NCBI GenBank assembly: GCA_016704305.1
Contig: JADJAL010000015.1
Location: forward strand, 62,001 to 126,000
DNA: 64,000 nucleotides
Reading direction: 5' to 3'
Source: Haliea sp.
Lineage (GTDB): Bacteria; Pseudomonadota; Gammaproteobacteria; Pseudomonadales; Halieaceae
Shown piece after piece: positions 1-9,032 of this stretch. The translations under genes and the position numbers were made by a program. Every line of letters starts with the position of its first letter. Position 1 is the first letter of the stretch. Below the pieces are notes generated by a model that was not told where the DNA came from, did no database searches, and saw only the letters and a list, made by a program, of their open reading frames with translations.

Positions 1-557
1 ACAGCGTCAAGGTGCAGTTGCACATGCCGGTCGACAAGCGCGGCTGGTTTCGCCCTGGGCGCCTGATGCTGGAATCCACGTATCCGCTCGGTTTATTGCG
101 TTGCTGGACATGGATTGACCTGGATCTGCACGCCCTGGTGTATCCGCGTCCGCTGGCGTCGGCGGACCTGCCCGGCATGGCCACGGATACACCCGATGGC
201 GCCGCCGCGATGGTGGTAGGCAACGATGATTTTTACGGCTTTCGGGATTATCGCCGGGGCGATTCGCCACGCCAGGTGCACTGGAAGGGGCTGGCCAAGG
301 GGCAGGGCCTGCAAACCAAACAGTACACCGCCTATGCAGACCGCAGTGTGTGGCTGGACTGGGAGATGTTCCAGGGCATGGGCGTCGAGCAGCGCTTGTC
401 GCACTTGTGTTATTGGGCACTGGTGTTCGACGAGCGCAGGGAAGAGTATGGATTGCGCTTGCCGGGCGTGGCGATAGCACCGGCAGCGGGTGAAAAACAC
501 CGCGAGCAGGTGCTGAAGGAACTCGCCCTGTTTGGCAAGGGGGATCGCAGCCGATGA
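1..557 (+). CDS. DUF58 domain protein (5' truncated)
   Basis: The C-terminal part of a DUF58 family protein; its start lies before the window. The reading frame is open from base 3. The family hallmark is visible as a Y-G-F-R-D-Y-R-R-G-D segment followed by a conserved H-W-K, roughly 60 residues before the end. DUF58 proteins usually sit between a MoxR AAA ATPase and a transglutaminase-like membrane protein and have a VWA-like fold; their precise role is not settled. The stop overlaps the next start (ATGA at 554-557), so the two genes are translationally coupled. A MoxR gene would be expected just upstream, outside the window. Confidence 0.88.
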   Translation, partial: SVKVQLHMPVDKRGWFRPGRLMLESTYPLGLLRCWTWIDLDLHALVYPRPLASADLPGMATDTPDGAAAMVVGNDDFYGFRDYRRGDSPRQVHWKGLAKGQGLQTKQYTAYADRSVWLDWEMFQGMGVEQRLSHLCYWALVFDERREEYGLRLPGVAIAPAAGEKHREQVLKELALFGKGDRSR

Positions 558-2577
558 ATGTGCTGCAACAGGTGCCGCGCAATGCACTGATGTGGATCAT
601 CATCAGCCTGTTTGCACTGGTGGCGCCACACGCTGGCCGCCTGCCGGTATGGGTGCTCGGTGTGTACGTGGTCGCCGTGGTGTGGCGCCTGCAGGTGCAC
701 CGCGGGCGCTGGTCGTTTCCCGGTCGCTGGGTAAAGGTCGCGATGACCACCAGCGGATTTGTAGGTATCTACGCCAGTTACGGCACCCTGGTGGGCCTGG
801 AACCCACGGTGGCGTTGCTGTTGACGGCCTTCGCGCTCAAGTTTATCGAACTGTCGCAGCGCAAGGACGCGTATGTGCTGCTGTTTCTCGGTTACTTCAT
901 CTGCATTACAGAGTTCCTGTTCAGCCAGGACCTGCTGATCACGCTGTACTCCATTCTCACCGTGCTGCTGGTCACGACGGCCCTGGTCGCATTGCACCAG
1001 CCTGGGCAGAACCAGTTCAATCGCGGCACCATCCGACTGGCGGGCGTCATGCTATTGCAGGCCATGCCGTTGATGGTGGTCCTGTTTTTCGTATTTCCGC
1101 GCTTTGGTCCGCTGTGGACGGTCCCCCTGAAGACCCAGACCGCCAAGACGGGCATGAGCGATTTCATGAAGCCCGGCGATGTGGCCAGCCTCAGCCAGTC
1201 TGCCGATGTCGCATTCAGGGTGAAGTTCGAGGGCGAGATACCGGATAAATCCTCGCTGTACTGGCGCGGCCTGGTGTTCAGTCGGCTGGAGCAGAATGTC
1301 TGGTCGAGCCTCGGCTATTACGACGTGCCAATAGCAGAGCAGCGCGCCGATGACGTCGTCACCAAAGGCAAGCCCCTGCGCTACAGCGTGATCATGGAGC
1401 CCACGCAACAAAATTGGCTGTACGCGCTGCGCTACGCTCGCGCAACGTCGCCCGGCGTCATGCATTCATCCGACTTCCGGCTGGTGTCACCGGCACCGAT
1501 AGAGACTGAACATATGTACCGGGTGGAGAGCTGGACGCAGGCGGTGGTAGAGGAGCAGCTGTCCGAGTGGCGGCGCAACACGGAGACGAAGTTGCCACCC
1601 CAGGGCAACCCCAGGACACGCCAGCTGGCACTGGATATGCGCGCTGCGGTGGACAGCGATCAGCAGCTTGTCGACGCGATCCTCGATACCTTCAATCGCG
1701 AATCCTATGTGTACACCTTGAGGCCGGGCCGTTTGTCCGGTAACAATCCGATTGACCAGTTTATGTTTCAGTCCAAACGCGGGTTTTGTGAGCACTACGC
1801 ATCGGCATTTGTGTTTATGATGCGCGCAGCCGGTGTGCCGGCGCGGGTCGTGCCGGGTACCAGGGCGGGGAACTCAACCCGGTCAACAAGACGGTGATCG
1901 TGCACCAGTTCGATGCGCACGCCTGGGCTGAGGTGTGGCTGGAGAACCAGGGCTGGGTGCGGGTAGACCCGACCGCGGCTGTCTCGCCACTGCGCATCGA
2001 GATGGGACTGGAGGAGGCGATAGCCTCGGAGGGCAGCTTCCTGGCCGCCGCGCCGCTGTCCCCGCTGCGCTACCGGGGCATTCCGCTGCTGAACCAGTTG
2101 CGCCTGCGTTACGATGCGCTGACCTACCGCTGGCAGAGCTGGGTGGTGGGTTTTGACAGCGAACAACAGTTTGATTTGTTGCACACCCTGTTCGGGGAAA
2201 TCAGCACGCGCGTATTCGCCACGTTGTTATTGGGCAGCTGGGCTCTGGTATTGATACCTGTCGCCATTTCGCTGTTCCTGCGGCGCGACACGCATCCGAC
2301 GAGCGCGCTGGACAAACACTACCGACTTTTTTGCGAGCGCATGGCCGGCCTCGGCCTGGAGCGCGCGCCCGGGGAGCCGCCCGGTCAATTTGCGCAGCGG
2401 GCTATCGAGGCGCTCCCGGCATTCTCGGAGCCGTTGCAGAGCATCACCGGCTTATACAATGACCTGGCGTATGCCGGTGCACCTGACAAAGCCGCGCTGG
2501 CGAAATTCACCCGTGCCGTCAAACGTTTCAGGCCGGATCGGCGCCGGGGACTGACAGAAGAGTCTGTCACTCTCTAA
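554..2577 (+). CDS. tgpA: TgpA-like transglutaminase membrane protein, frameshifted
   Basis: Inner-membrane protein with an N-terminal block of hydrophobic helices (residues about 10-200), then a transglutaminase/protease-like core and a DUF4129-like C-terminal part after one more membrane helix (about base 2220). The catalytic triad is visible: Cys in RGFCEHYASAF (about residue 412), His in DAHAWAEVW and Asp in VDPTAAV. The frame breaks near 1852-1856: the first frame runs to a stop at 1897, while the next frame continues with GYQGGELNPV and the His and Asp motifs. Restoring one missing base (probably A) gives VVTGYQGGE, so this is one gene with an indel. TgpA of Pseudomonas is reported essential. 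It is coupled to the DUF58 gene upstream. Confidence 0.85.
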
Positions 2578-2607
2578 AAAACCTGCAGCAACGCGGGAGC
2601 GGTTCAT

Positions 2608-5304
2608 TTATGGTCGCCGGGACAGCCGTGAACCCACCGGTGGGGCTCGGGCTCGGTGGCGAACTCCAGCCGTGTTACGGGATTCAGCCGGGCGCATCAC
2701 TTCCTGGATTTCGACGGCCGCGATCCTGGCGCCTTCCTCCGCGCTCTTCTGGAATTCGGCGATGCGGTCGAAGTTCAGGTAGCGATAGATGTCATCGGCC
2801 ATCGAGTCGATGTTTTTGGCAAACTCCATGTATTCCGCCGGCGTCGGCAGCCTGCCGAGAATGGCGCCAACCGATGCCAGCTCCGCCGAGGTGAGGTAGA
2901 CGTTGGCCCCATCGCCGAGGCGGTTCGGGAAGTTCCGGGTGGAGGTGGAGAGCACGGTCGAATTCGCCTTCACCCGCGCCTGGTTGCCCATGCACAGCGA
3001 ACAGCCCGGCATCTCGGTGCGCGCACCGGCGGCGCCGAAGATGTTGTAGTAGCCTTCCTGCATCAACTGGTGTTCGTCCATACGGGTGGGTGGCACGATC
3101 CACATGCGCGTGGCTATCGTGCCTTTGAATTGCTCCAGCAGTTTGCCGGCCGCGCGAAAATGCCCGATGTTGGTCATGCAACTGCCAATGAACACTTCAT
3201 CCACGCTGTCGCCGGCAACGGCTGACAACAAGCGCGCATCGTCCGGATCGTTGGGCGCGCAGACGATGGGCTCTTTAATCTGCGCCAGGTCAATCTCGAT
3301 CACCGCCTTGTACTCGGCATCCGCGTCGGCCTTCAGCAGGCTGGGATTGGCCAGCCAGTCTTCCATTTTGCGCGCGCGGCGTTCCAGCGTGCGGGCATCG
3401 CCGTAACCCTCGGCGATCATCGTGCGCAGCAGCACGATATTGGAACGCAGATACTCAGACACGGTGTCCTCGTTCAGTGCGATCGTACAGCCGGCAGCAG
3501 AGCGTTCCGCCGAGGCGTCGGACAATTCAAATGCCTGCTCCACGGTAAGGTCGCCCAGCCCCTCAATCTCCAGGATGCGACCGGAGAAGATGTTCTTCTT
3601 GCCCTTTTTGGCGACCGTCAGCAGGCCCTGCTGGATCGCGTAATAGGGAATCGCGTTGACCAGGTCGCGCAAGGTGATGCCCGGTTGCATCTTGCCCTTG
3701 AAGCGCACCAGCACCGACTCAGGCATGTCCAGCGGCATCACGCCGGTGGCCGCGGCGAACGCCACCAGGCCGGAGCCTGCCGGGAACGAAATGCCCATCG
3801 GAAAGCGTGTGTGGGAATCCCCGCCGGTGCCGACGGTGTCGGGCAGCAACATGCGGTTGAGCCAGGAGTGGATGATGCCGTCGCCCGGACGCAGGGACAC
3901 CCCGCCGCGCGTCATGATGAAGTCGGGCAGGGAGTGCTGCGTTTCGATATCCACGGGCTTGGGGTATGCAGCGGTGTGGCAGAAGGACTGCATGGTAAGG
4001 TCGGCCGAGAAGCCCAGGCACGCCAGGTCTTTCAGTTCATCGCGCGTCATCGGGCCGGTGGTGTCCTGTGAGCCGACCGTCGTCATACGCGGTTCGCAGT
4101 ACGTGCCCGGGCGAATGCCGTCGGTGCCGCAGGCCCGGCCAACCATCTTCTGGGCCAGCGTATAACCCTTGCCGGTATCGCCGGGCTGCTGCGGTTGACG
4201 GAACAGGTCGGAGCGGGGCAGGCCCAGTGTCTCGCGCGCACGCGTGGTCAAGCCGCGACCAATGATCAGGTTGATGCGGCCGCCAGCACGCACCTCATCG
4301 AGGAGTACGTCGGATTTCAGTTCGAACTCGCTCAGCACCTCGCCAGACTCGGACAGGATTATGCCGTCGTAGGGGCGGATTTCGATCACATCGCCCATGG
4401 CCAGCTTCTCGACCGGTGCTTCAAACACCAGCGCGCCCGCGTCTTCCATCGTGTTGTAAAAGATCGGCGCCACATTGCCGCCGATACAGATACCGCCACT
4501 TTTCTTGTTAGGCACGCCCGGCATGTCGTTGCCGAAGTACCACAGGACGGAGTTGGTGGCGGACTTGCGCGATGAGCCGGTGCCGACCACATCGCCGACC
4601 AACGCGACAGGCAGGCCTTTCGCCTGCAGCGCATGGATCTGCTTCATCGGCCCTGTGACGCCGTGTTCCTGCGGTTGCAGGCCATCGCGCGTCATTTTGT
4701 ACATCGCCAGCGCGTGCAGCGGAATATCCGGGCGGGACCACGCGTCGGGGGCAGGGGAGAGATCGTCGGTGTTGGTTTCGCCGGTGACCTTGAAAACGGA
4801 GACTTTGATCGAGGCGGGTACTTCCGGCTGGCTGGTGAACCATTCGCCGTCGGCCCACGACTGCATCACGGCAGTGGCATTGGCATTGCCGGATTTGGCC
4901 AGCTCCGCCACATCGTGGAAGGCTTCAAACACCAACAGCGTATGCTTGAGCTCAGTCGCCGCCGCCGCGCCCAGCTCTGCGTCCGTCAGCAGGCCCACCA
5001 GTGTCTCGATGTTGTACCCGCCGTGCATGTTGCCCAGCAGCTTTACTGCGGTGAGTTTATCGACCAACGGGCTGCTCGCCTCGCCCTTGGCGATGGCGGA
5101 CAGAAAACCGGCTTTGACGTAAGCCGCCTCATCGACGCCAGGGGGAACTCGATTGCTGATCAGGTCAAGCAGGTACGCCTCTTCACCGGCAGGCGGATTC
5201 TTCAGCAGCTCCACCAGCTCAGCCACCTGATCCGCCTTCAGTGGTTTCGGGGGAATATTCTGGGCGGCCCGTTCAGCCACATGGATACGATAGGCGTCTA
5301 GCAC
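2608..5304 (-). CDS. acnB: aconitate hydratase B
   Basis: Bifunctional aconitase/2-methylisocitrate dehydratase of the TCA cycle. The N-terminal helical and swivel domains precede the catalytic domain, the AcnB arrangement rather than that of AcnA. The 4Fe-4S ligands are visible: Cys in FIGSCMTNIGHF (about residue 709) and Cys 768 and 771 in GCSLCMGNQARV. At 898 residues it is about 30 longer than typical AcnB. The extra tail after EIQEVMRPAE is Arg/Pro-rich and unlike the family, so the true stop may have been lost to an indel near 2700. The gene is monocistronic and convergent with the transglutaminase gene. Confidence 0.95.
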   Translation of the reverse strand: MLDAYRIHVAERAAQNIPPKPLKADQVAELVELLKNPPAGEEAYLLDLISNRVPPGVDEAAYVKAGFLSAIAKGEASSPLVDKLTAVKLLGNMHGGYNIETLVGLLTDAELGAAAATELKHTLLVFEAFHDVAELAKSGNANATAVMQSWADGEWFTSQPEVPASIKVSVFKVTGETNTDDLSPAPDAWSRPDIPLHALAMYKMTRDGLQPQEHGVTGPMKQIHALQAKGLPVALVGDVVGTGSSRKSATNSVLWYFGNDMPGVPNKKSGGICIGGNVAPIFYNTMEDAGALVFEAPVEKLAMGDVIEIRPYDGIILSESGEVLSEFELKSDVLLDEVRAGGRINLIIGRGLTTRARETLGLPRSDLFRQPQQPGDTGKGYTLAQKMVGRACGTDGIRPGTYCEPRMTTVGSQDTTGPMTRDELKDLACLGFSADLTMQSFCHTAAYPKPVDIETQHSLPDFIMTRGGVSLRPGDGIIHSWLNRMLLPDTVGTGGDSHTRFPMGISFPAGSGLVAFAAATGVMPLDMPESVLVRFKGKMQPGITLRDLVNAIPYYAIQQGLLTVAKKGKKNIFSGRILEIEGLGDLTVEQAFELSDASAERSAAGCTIALNEDTVSEYLRSNIVLLRTMIAEGYGDARTLERRARKMEDWLANPSLLKADADAEYKAVIEIDLAQIKEPIVCAPNDPDDARLLSAVAGDSVDEVFIGSCMTNIGHFRAAGKLLEQFKGTIATRMWIVPPTRMDEHQLMQEGYYNIFGAAGARTEMPGCSLCMGNQARVKANSTVLSTSTRNFPNRLGDGANVYLTSAELASVGAILGRLPTPAEYMEFAKNIDSMADDIYRYLNFDRIAEFQKSAEEGARIAAVEIQEVMRPAESRNTAGVRHRARAPPVGSRLSRRP

Positions 5305-5502
5305 GATGGAGCTCCTTTACAACGTTGCGTGTGCCGCTCCCGGAAGGACTCGGCGCAGGTGATTTGGAAGGGGTGAAAGCAAGCCGCGAGTATAGCCTAG
5401 AGTGCCCGTGAGTTAAACGAACCGGGCCCTTATATCTCGCATTCACTCCGGTGATAACGTACACTCGCGATGAAATTCTAGGCCCCGGAAAATCCTCACG
5501 CG

Positions 5503-5974
5503 ATGCTGGATTACGCTGTAAAAACCCCCTGTATCGGCGTCTGCTCGACCGGTATCGGGGACAGCGTTTGTCGCGGTTGCAAGCGCTTCTCCCACGAGGT
5601 TATCGACTGGAACAGTTATACCGCCGCGCAAAAACGCGCGGTGGATTCCCGCCCTGTCCGGCTTCCTGTCGCAATGTGTCAGCAACAAACTGCGCGTACT
5701 CGACCCGGCGCTGCTGAAGTGGCAACTGGCAGTGCAGCAGGTGCGTTTTGTGGAACACCACGACGAGTATTGCTGGGTGTTCAGTTTGCTGAAGGCCGGC
5801 GCAGGGCAGATCAACAATGCGCGCGACTTCGGCTTTGACGTGGACTTGCGCTACCGCAACCTGCCACTGACAGTGCTGCGCGACCAGATAGACCAGGAAT
5901 TTTATATCCTGTCGGAAGCACACTACGAACGTTACATGCTGAGCCCGGACCTGTTTCGCGAGCGAACCCGGTGA
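5503..5974 (+). CDS. DUF1289 (Fe-S type Cys motif) protein, frameshifted
   Basis: The N-terminus carries the DUF1289 signature CIGVC ... CRGCKR, four cysteines thought to bind metal. After a one-base insertion in the C run at 5652-5654 the protein continues in another frame (LSGFLSQCVSNKLRV...) to the stop at 5974. The corrected product is about 156 residues, so it has a roughly 100-residue C-terminal region of unrecognised function behind the short DUF1289 module. The stop overlaps the next start (GTGA), indicating co-translation with miaE. DUF1289 proteins lack a firm function; an iron-sulfur or RNA-modification link is only suggested by the neighbour. Confidence 0.75.
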
Positions 5975-6603
5975 ACGCGGCAGCAGACCTGGCGGCCATA
6001 CAATCCTTCCTGCCCTGCCCAACGCCGCACGCCTGGGTCGAGTGGGCTCTGCTAAATCCCGAGACGCTGTTGATCGATCATGCCAATTGCGAAAAGAAAG
6101 CCGCATCCACTGCGCTGAACCTGATGTATCGCTATGTCGATCATTACAAGCTGCTGCAGAAGCTCTCACGCCTCGCCAGGGAAGAACTGCGCCACTTCGA
6201 GCAGGTCATCGCCATAATGCGGGCCAGGAAAGTGGAGTATCGCCAGTTGTCGGCCGCGCGCTATGCCGGTGCACTGCGCGAACAGGTGAGAACCCACGAA
6301 CCGGCCCGCCTGGTAGACACGTTGTTGGTTGGCGCGATTATCGAGGCGCGCTCATGTGAGCGCTTTGCGGCACTGGCGCCCGAGCTGGATTCCGAGCTGG
6401 GCGATTTCTACCGTTCACTGCTCAAGTCGGAAGCCAGGCACTTCACAGATTACCTTAAGTTGGCTGAAGAAATTTCATCGAAACAAGAGGTTACAGCGCG
6501 TTTGCCGAAACTGCTTGAATACGAGAGTGTGCTTATCGAACGGCCCGACACCGAGTTCCGCTTTCACAGCGGGGTTCCGCCTGTAATCAGCCAAAGGAGA
6601 TAG
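5971..6603 (+). CDS. miaE: tRNA-(ms2io6A)-hydroxylase MiaE
   Basis: Non-heme diiron monooxygenase that hydroxylates the isopentenyl side chain of ms2i6A at position 37 of tRNAs reading U-starting codons. The 210-residue protein has the expected ferritin-like ligands: Glu in NCEKKAA, an E-x-x-H in EELRHFEQV, Glu in IIEARSCERF and a second E-x-x-H in SEARHFTDYL. The start is GTG at 5971, overlapping the previous stop, and the length matches the family. The MiaA and MiaB enzymes that make its substrate are not in this window. Confidence 0.93.
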   Translation: MNAAADLAAIQSFLPCPTPHAWVEWALLNPETLLIDHANCEKKAASTALNLMYRYVDHYKLLQKLSRLAREELRHFEQVIAIMRARKVEYRQLSAARYAGALREQVRTHEPARLVDTLLVGAIIEARSCERFAALAPELDSELGDFYRSLLKSEARHFTDYLKLAEEISSKQEVTARLPKLLEYESVLIERPDTEFRFHSGVPPVISQRR

Positions 6604-6642
6604 CTGATTACATCTGCCCCTTCTAAAACAGAAAATTGAAGT

Positions 6643-6662
6643 GCTGGCCAAGAGTGGCCAGC
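6643..6662. terminator. convergent hairpin between miaE and ppiB
   Basis: A perfect 8-bp stem (GCTGGCCA / TGGCCAGC) with loop AGAG lies between the two convergent genes. The flanks are A-rich on one side and carry short T runs read from the other strand, so it may end transcription from both sides. The T tracts are short. Confidence 0.55.
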
Positions 6663-6670
6663 GGAAAAGT

Positions 6671-7168
6671 TTACTCTTCGACGATAACCACGGTCTCAAT
6701 AATCACAGGATCAGCCGGCACATCCTGATGCCCCTTGCGGCTGCCGGTCGGCACAGCCCGGATCTTGTCCAGCACCTCTTTGCCTTCTACAACCTTGCCA
6801 AACACCGTGTATCCCCAGCCCTGCATACTCTTGCCGCTGTGGTTGAGGAAATCGTTGTCTTTCACATTGATGAAGAATTGCGCGGTGGCGGAGTGCGGGT
6901 CTGAGGTGCGCGCCATCGCGATCGTGCCAAAATCATTTTTCAGGCCATTGTCCGCTTCATTCTCGATGGGCTCACCGCTGGCTTTTTGCTGCATGTTGGT
7001 GTCGAAGCCGCCGCCCTGGATCATGAAATTGTCGATCACACGGTGGAAAATAGTGCCGTCGTAGAATCCGTCGCGCGCGTAGTTCAAGAAATTGGCGACG
7101 GTTTTTGGCGCTTTTTCAGCGTCCAGTTGGAGTTTTATTTCGCCGAACGTCGTGCGAATGATGACCAT
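6671..7168 (-). CDS. ppiB: peptidyl-prolyl cis-trans isomerase B (cyclophilin)
   Basis: Cytoplasmic cyclophilin that catalyses proline isomerisation during folding. The 165-residue protein has no signal peptide. Active-site segments are intact: FHRVI with the catalytic Arg, the QGG loop, TAQFFINV and the GYTVFGKV strand. It lies divergent to glnS. The ppiB/glnS/cysS/folD order is the one I recall from Pseudomonas. Confidence 0.95.
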   Translation of the reverse strand: MVIIRTTFGEIKLQLDAEKAPKTVANFLNYARDGFYDGTIFHRVIDNFMIQGGGFDTNMQQKASGEPIENEADNGLKNDFGTIAMARTSDPHSATAQFFINVKDNDFLNHSGKSMQGWGYTVFGKVVEGKEVLDKIRAVPTGSRKGHQDVPADPVIIETVVIVEE

Positions 7169-7319
7169 GGTGTCTTCCTTGGAGGTGTCTGAATTTAGCC
7201 GGGCAATAATACGGACTTTTAGCGTGTAGTAAAACAGCAGGGGCGGGAAAGATGCGCAGAAATGCGAGATTGGTCGGCTCTCGGCGATGAATTGGCTATA
7301 AGCCCGGCGGAGTAGTCGC

Positions 7320-7325
7320 TATAAT
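7320..7325 (+). promoter_or_regulatory. -10 box of glnS promoter
   Basis: A perfect TATAAT lies 34 bases before the glnS start, in the divergent ppiB-glnS spacer. No good -35 is seen at 16-18 bp, so only the -10 is claimed. Confidence 0.5.
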
Positions 7326-7358
7326 ACGCGACTTTTTTACGGGCGCAGCACACGCATT

Positions 7359-9020
7359 ATGGAAGACCCCCCAGCCAACAACTTCCTGCAAACGATAATC
7401 AGCGCGGACCTCGCCAGCGGTCGGGTCAGCACCGTCGTGACGCGATTCCCGCCGGAGCCCAATGGCTATCTGCACATTGGGCACGCCAAATCCATCAGCG
7501 TCAATTTCGGGCTGGCGCTGGCCAATAATGGCCGCTGCAACCTGCGTTTTGACGACACCAATCCGGAAAAGGAGTCACAGGCGTTTATCGAGGCTATCGA
7601 AGCCGATGTACGCTGGCTGGGATACGAGTGGGACGGAGAAGTGCGTTTTGCATCCTCCTATTTCCAGCAATTGTACGACTGGGCCGTCTATCTGGTGGAG
7701 CACGGTGATGCCTATGTCTGCGACCTCACGGCGGATGAAGCCAGGGAATACCGCGGTACGTTGACCGCGCCGGGCCGCAATAGTCCCAATCGCGAGCGCA
7801 CGGTAGCCGAGAACCTCGATCTACTCGAGCGCATGAAGGCCGGTGAGTTCGACGAGGGCGCAAAGGTATTGCGCGCCAAAATTGACATGGCCTCGCCCAA
7901 TATGAACATGCGCGATCCCATTCTGTACCGCATCCGCAAAGTGGCGCATCACCAGACGGGCGATGCGTGGGTGATCTACCCCACCTACGATTTCGCGCAC
8001 GGCCAGGAAGATGCGATTGAGGGCATTACGCATTCCATCTGCACGCTGGAATTTGAGGACCACCGCCCGCTGTACGACTGGTTCCTCGACCATCTCCCGG
8101 TTCCCGCCCGGCCCAGGCAGTACGAGTTTGGCAGGTTGAATCCGAGTTACACGGTGACCAGTAAGCGCAAGCTCAAGCAATTGGTGGACCAGGGTGTGGT
8201 CAGTGGATGGGACGACCCGCGCATGCCCACGGTTTCCGGCATGCGCCGGCGCGGCTATACACCGGCGGCGATCAGGCGCTTCTGCGACATGATCGGGACC
8301 ACGCGCAGCGACGGTGTCGTGGACGTGGCGATGCTGGAATTCGCGATTCGCGACGACCTCAACGAGAACGCCACGCGCGGCATGTGCGTGCTCAATCCGC
8401 TGAAGGTCGTGCTCACGGATTATCCGGTGGACAGGGTCGAGACTCTCAGCGCAGCGGGCCATCCCAATCGTGACGATCTCGGTGAGCGCGCACTGCCGTT
8501 CACGCGTGAGATCTATATCGATGCCGACGATTTTCGCGAGGAGGCCAACAAAAAGTACAAACGCCTGGTGCTGGGCAAGCGTGTGCGCTTGCGCAATGCG
8601 TATGTGATCGAGGCGGACGAGGTCGTAAAGAATGACAACGGTGAGATTCTCGCAATCCACGCGCATACGATTCCGGGCACATTGGGCGAGGATCCCGCCG
8701 ATGGCATAAAGCCCAAGGGCGTCATCCATTGGGTGTCGGCAGCGCAGGGCAGGACGGCGGAAGTTCGCCTCTACGAGCGCCTGTTCAGCCATGAGGCGCC
8801 GGACAAGGGCGACAATGCGTTCATGGATCATATCAATCCGGCGTCCCTCACCATCATCAAACAGGCATGGATAGAGCCCGCGCTCGCCGACGCGCAGCCG
8901 GAGCAGCATTTCCAGTTTGAGCGCGAGGGCTATTTTGTCGCCGACCGCTACGACCACAGCGCGGCTAAGCCGGTATTTAATCGGACGATAGGCCTGCGCG
9001 ATACCTGGACCGACGGCTGA
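7359..9020 (+). CDS. glnS: glutaminyl-tRNA synthetase
   Basis: Class I synthetase that charges tRNA-Gln with glutamine. The 553-residue length matches bacterial GlnRS. The HIGH motif is in PPEPNGYLHIGHAKS (about residue 38), and the KMSKS-equivalent appears as VTSKRKL in the variant form used by GlnRS/GluRS. The C-terminal beta-barrel anticodon-binding region is present (TDYPVDRVE onward). An ATG start at 7359 follows a clear -10 box. The gene ends 12 bases before cysS, forming a two-synthetase operon. Confidence 0.97.
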   Translation: MEDPPANNFLQTIISADLASGRVSTVVTRFPPEPNGYLHIGHAKSISVNFGLALANNGRCNLRFDDTNPEKESQAFIEAIEADVRWLGYEWDGEVRFASSYFQQLYDWAVYLVEHGDAYVCDLTADEAREYRGTLTAPGRNSPNRERTVAENLDLLERMKAGEFDEGAKVLRAKIDMASPNMNMRDPILYRIRKVAHHQTGDAWVIYPTYDFAHGQEDAIEGITHSICTLEFEDHRPLYDWFLDHLPVPARPRQYEFGRLNPSYTVTSKRKLKQLVDQGVVSGWDDPRMPTVSGMRRRGYTPAAIRRFCDMIGTTRSDGVVDVAMLEFAIRDDLNENATRGMCVLNPLKVVLTDYPVDRVETLSAAGHPNRDDLGERALPFTREIYIDADDFREEANKKYKRLVLGKRVRLRNAYVIEADEVVKNDNGEILAIHAHTIPGTLGEDPADGIKPKGVIHWVSAAQGRTAEVRLYERLFSHEAPDKGDNAFMDHINPASLTIIKQAWIEPALADAQPEQHFQFEREGYFVADRYDHSAAKPVFNRTIGLRDTWTDG

Positions 9021-9032
9021 GGGCCCGGCAAG

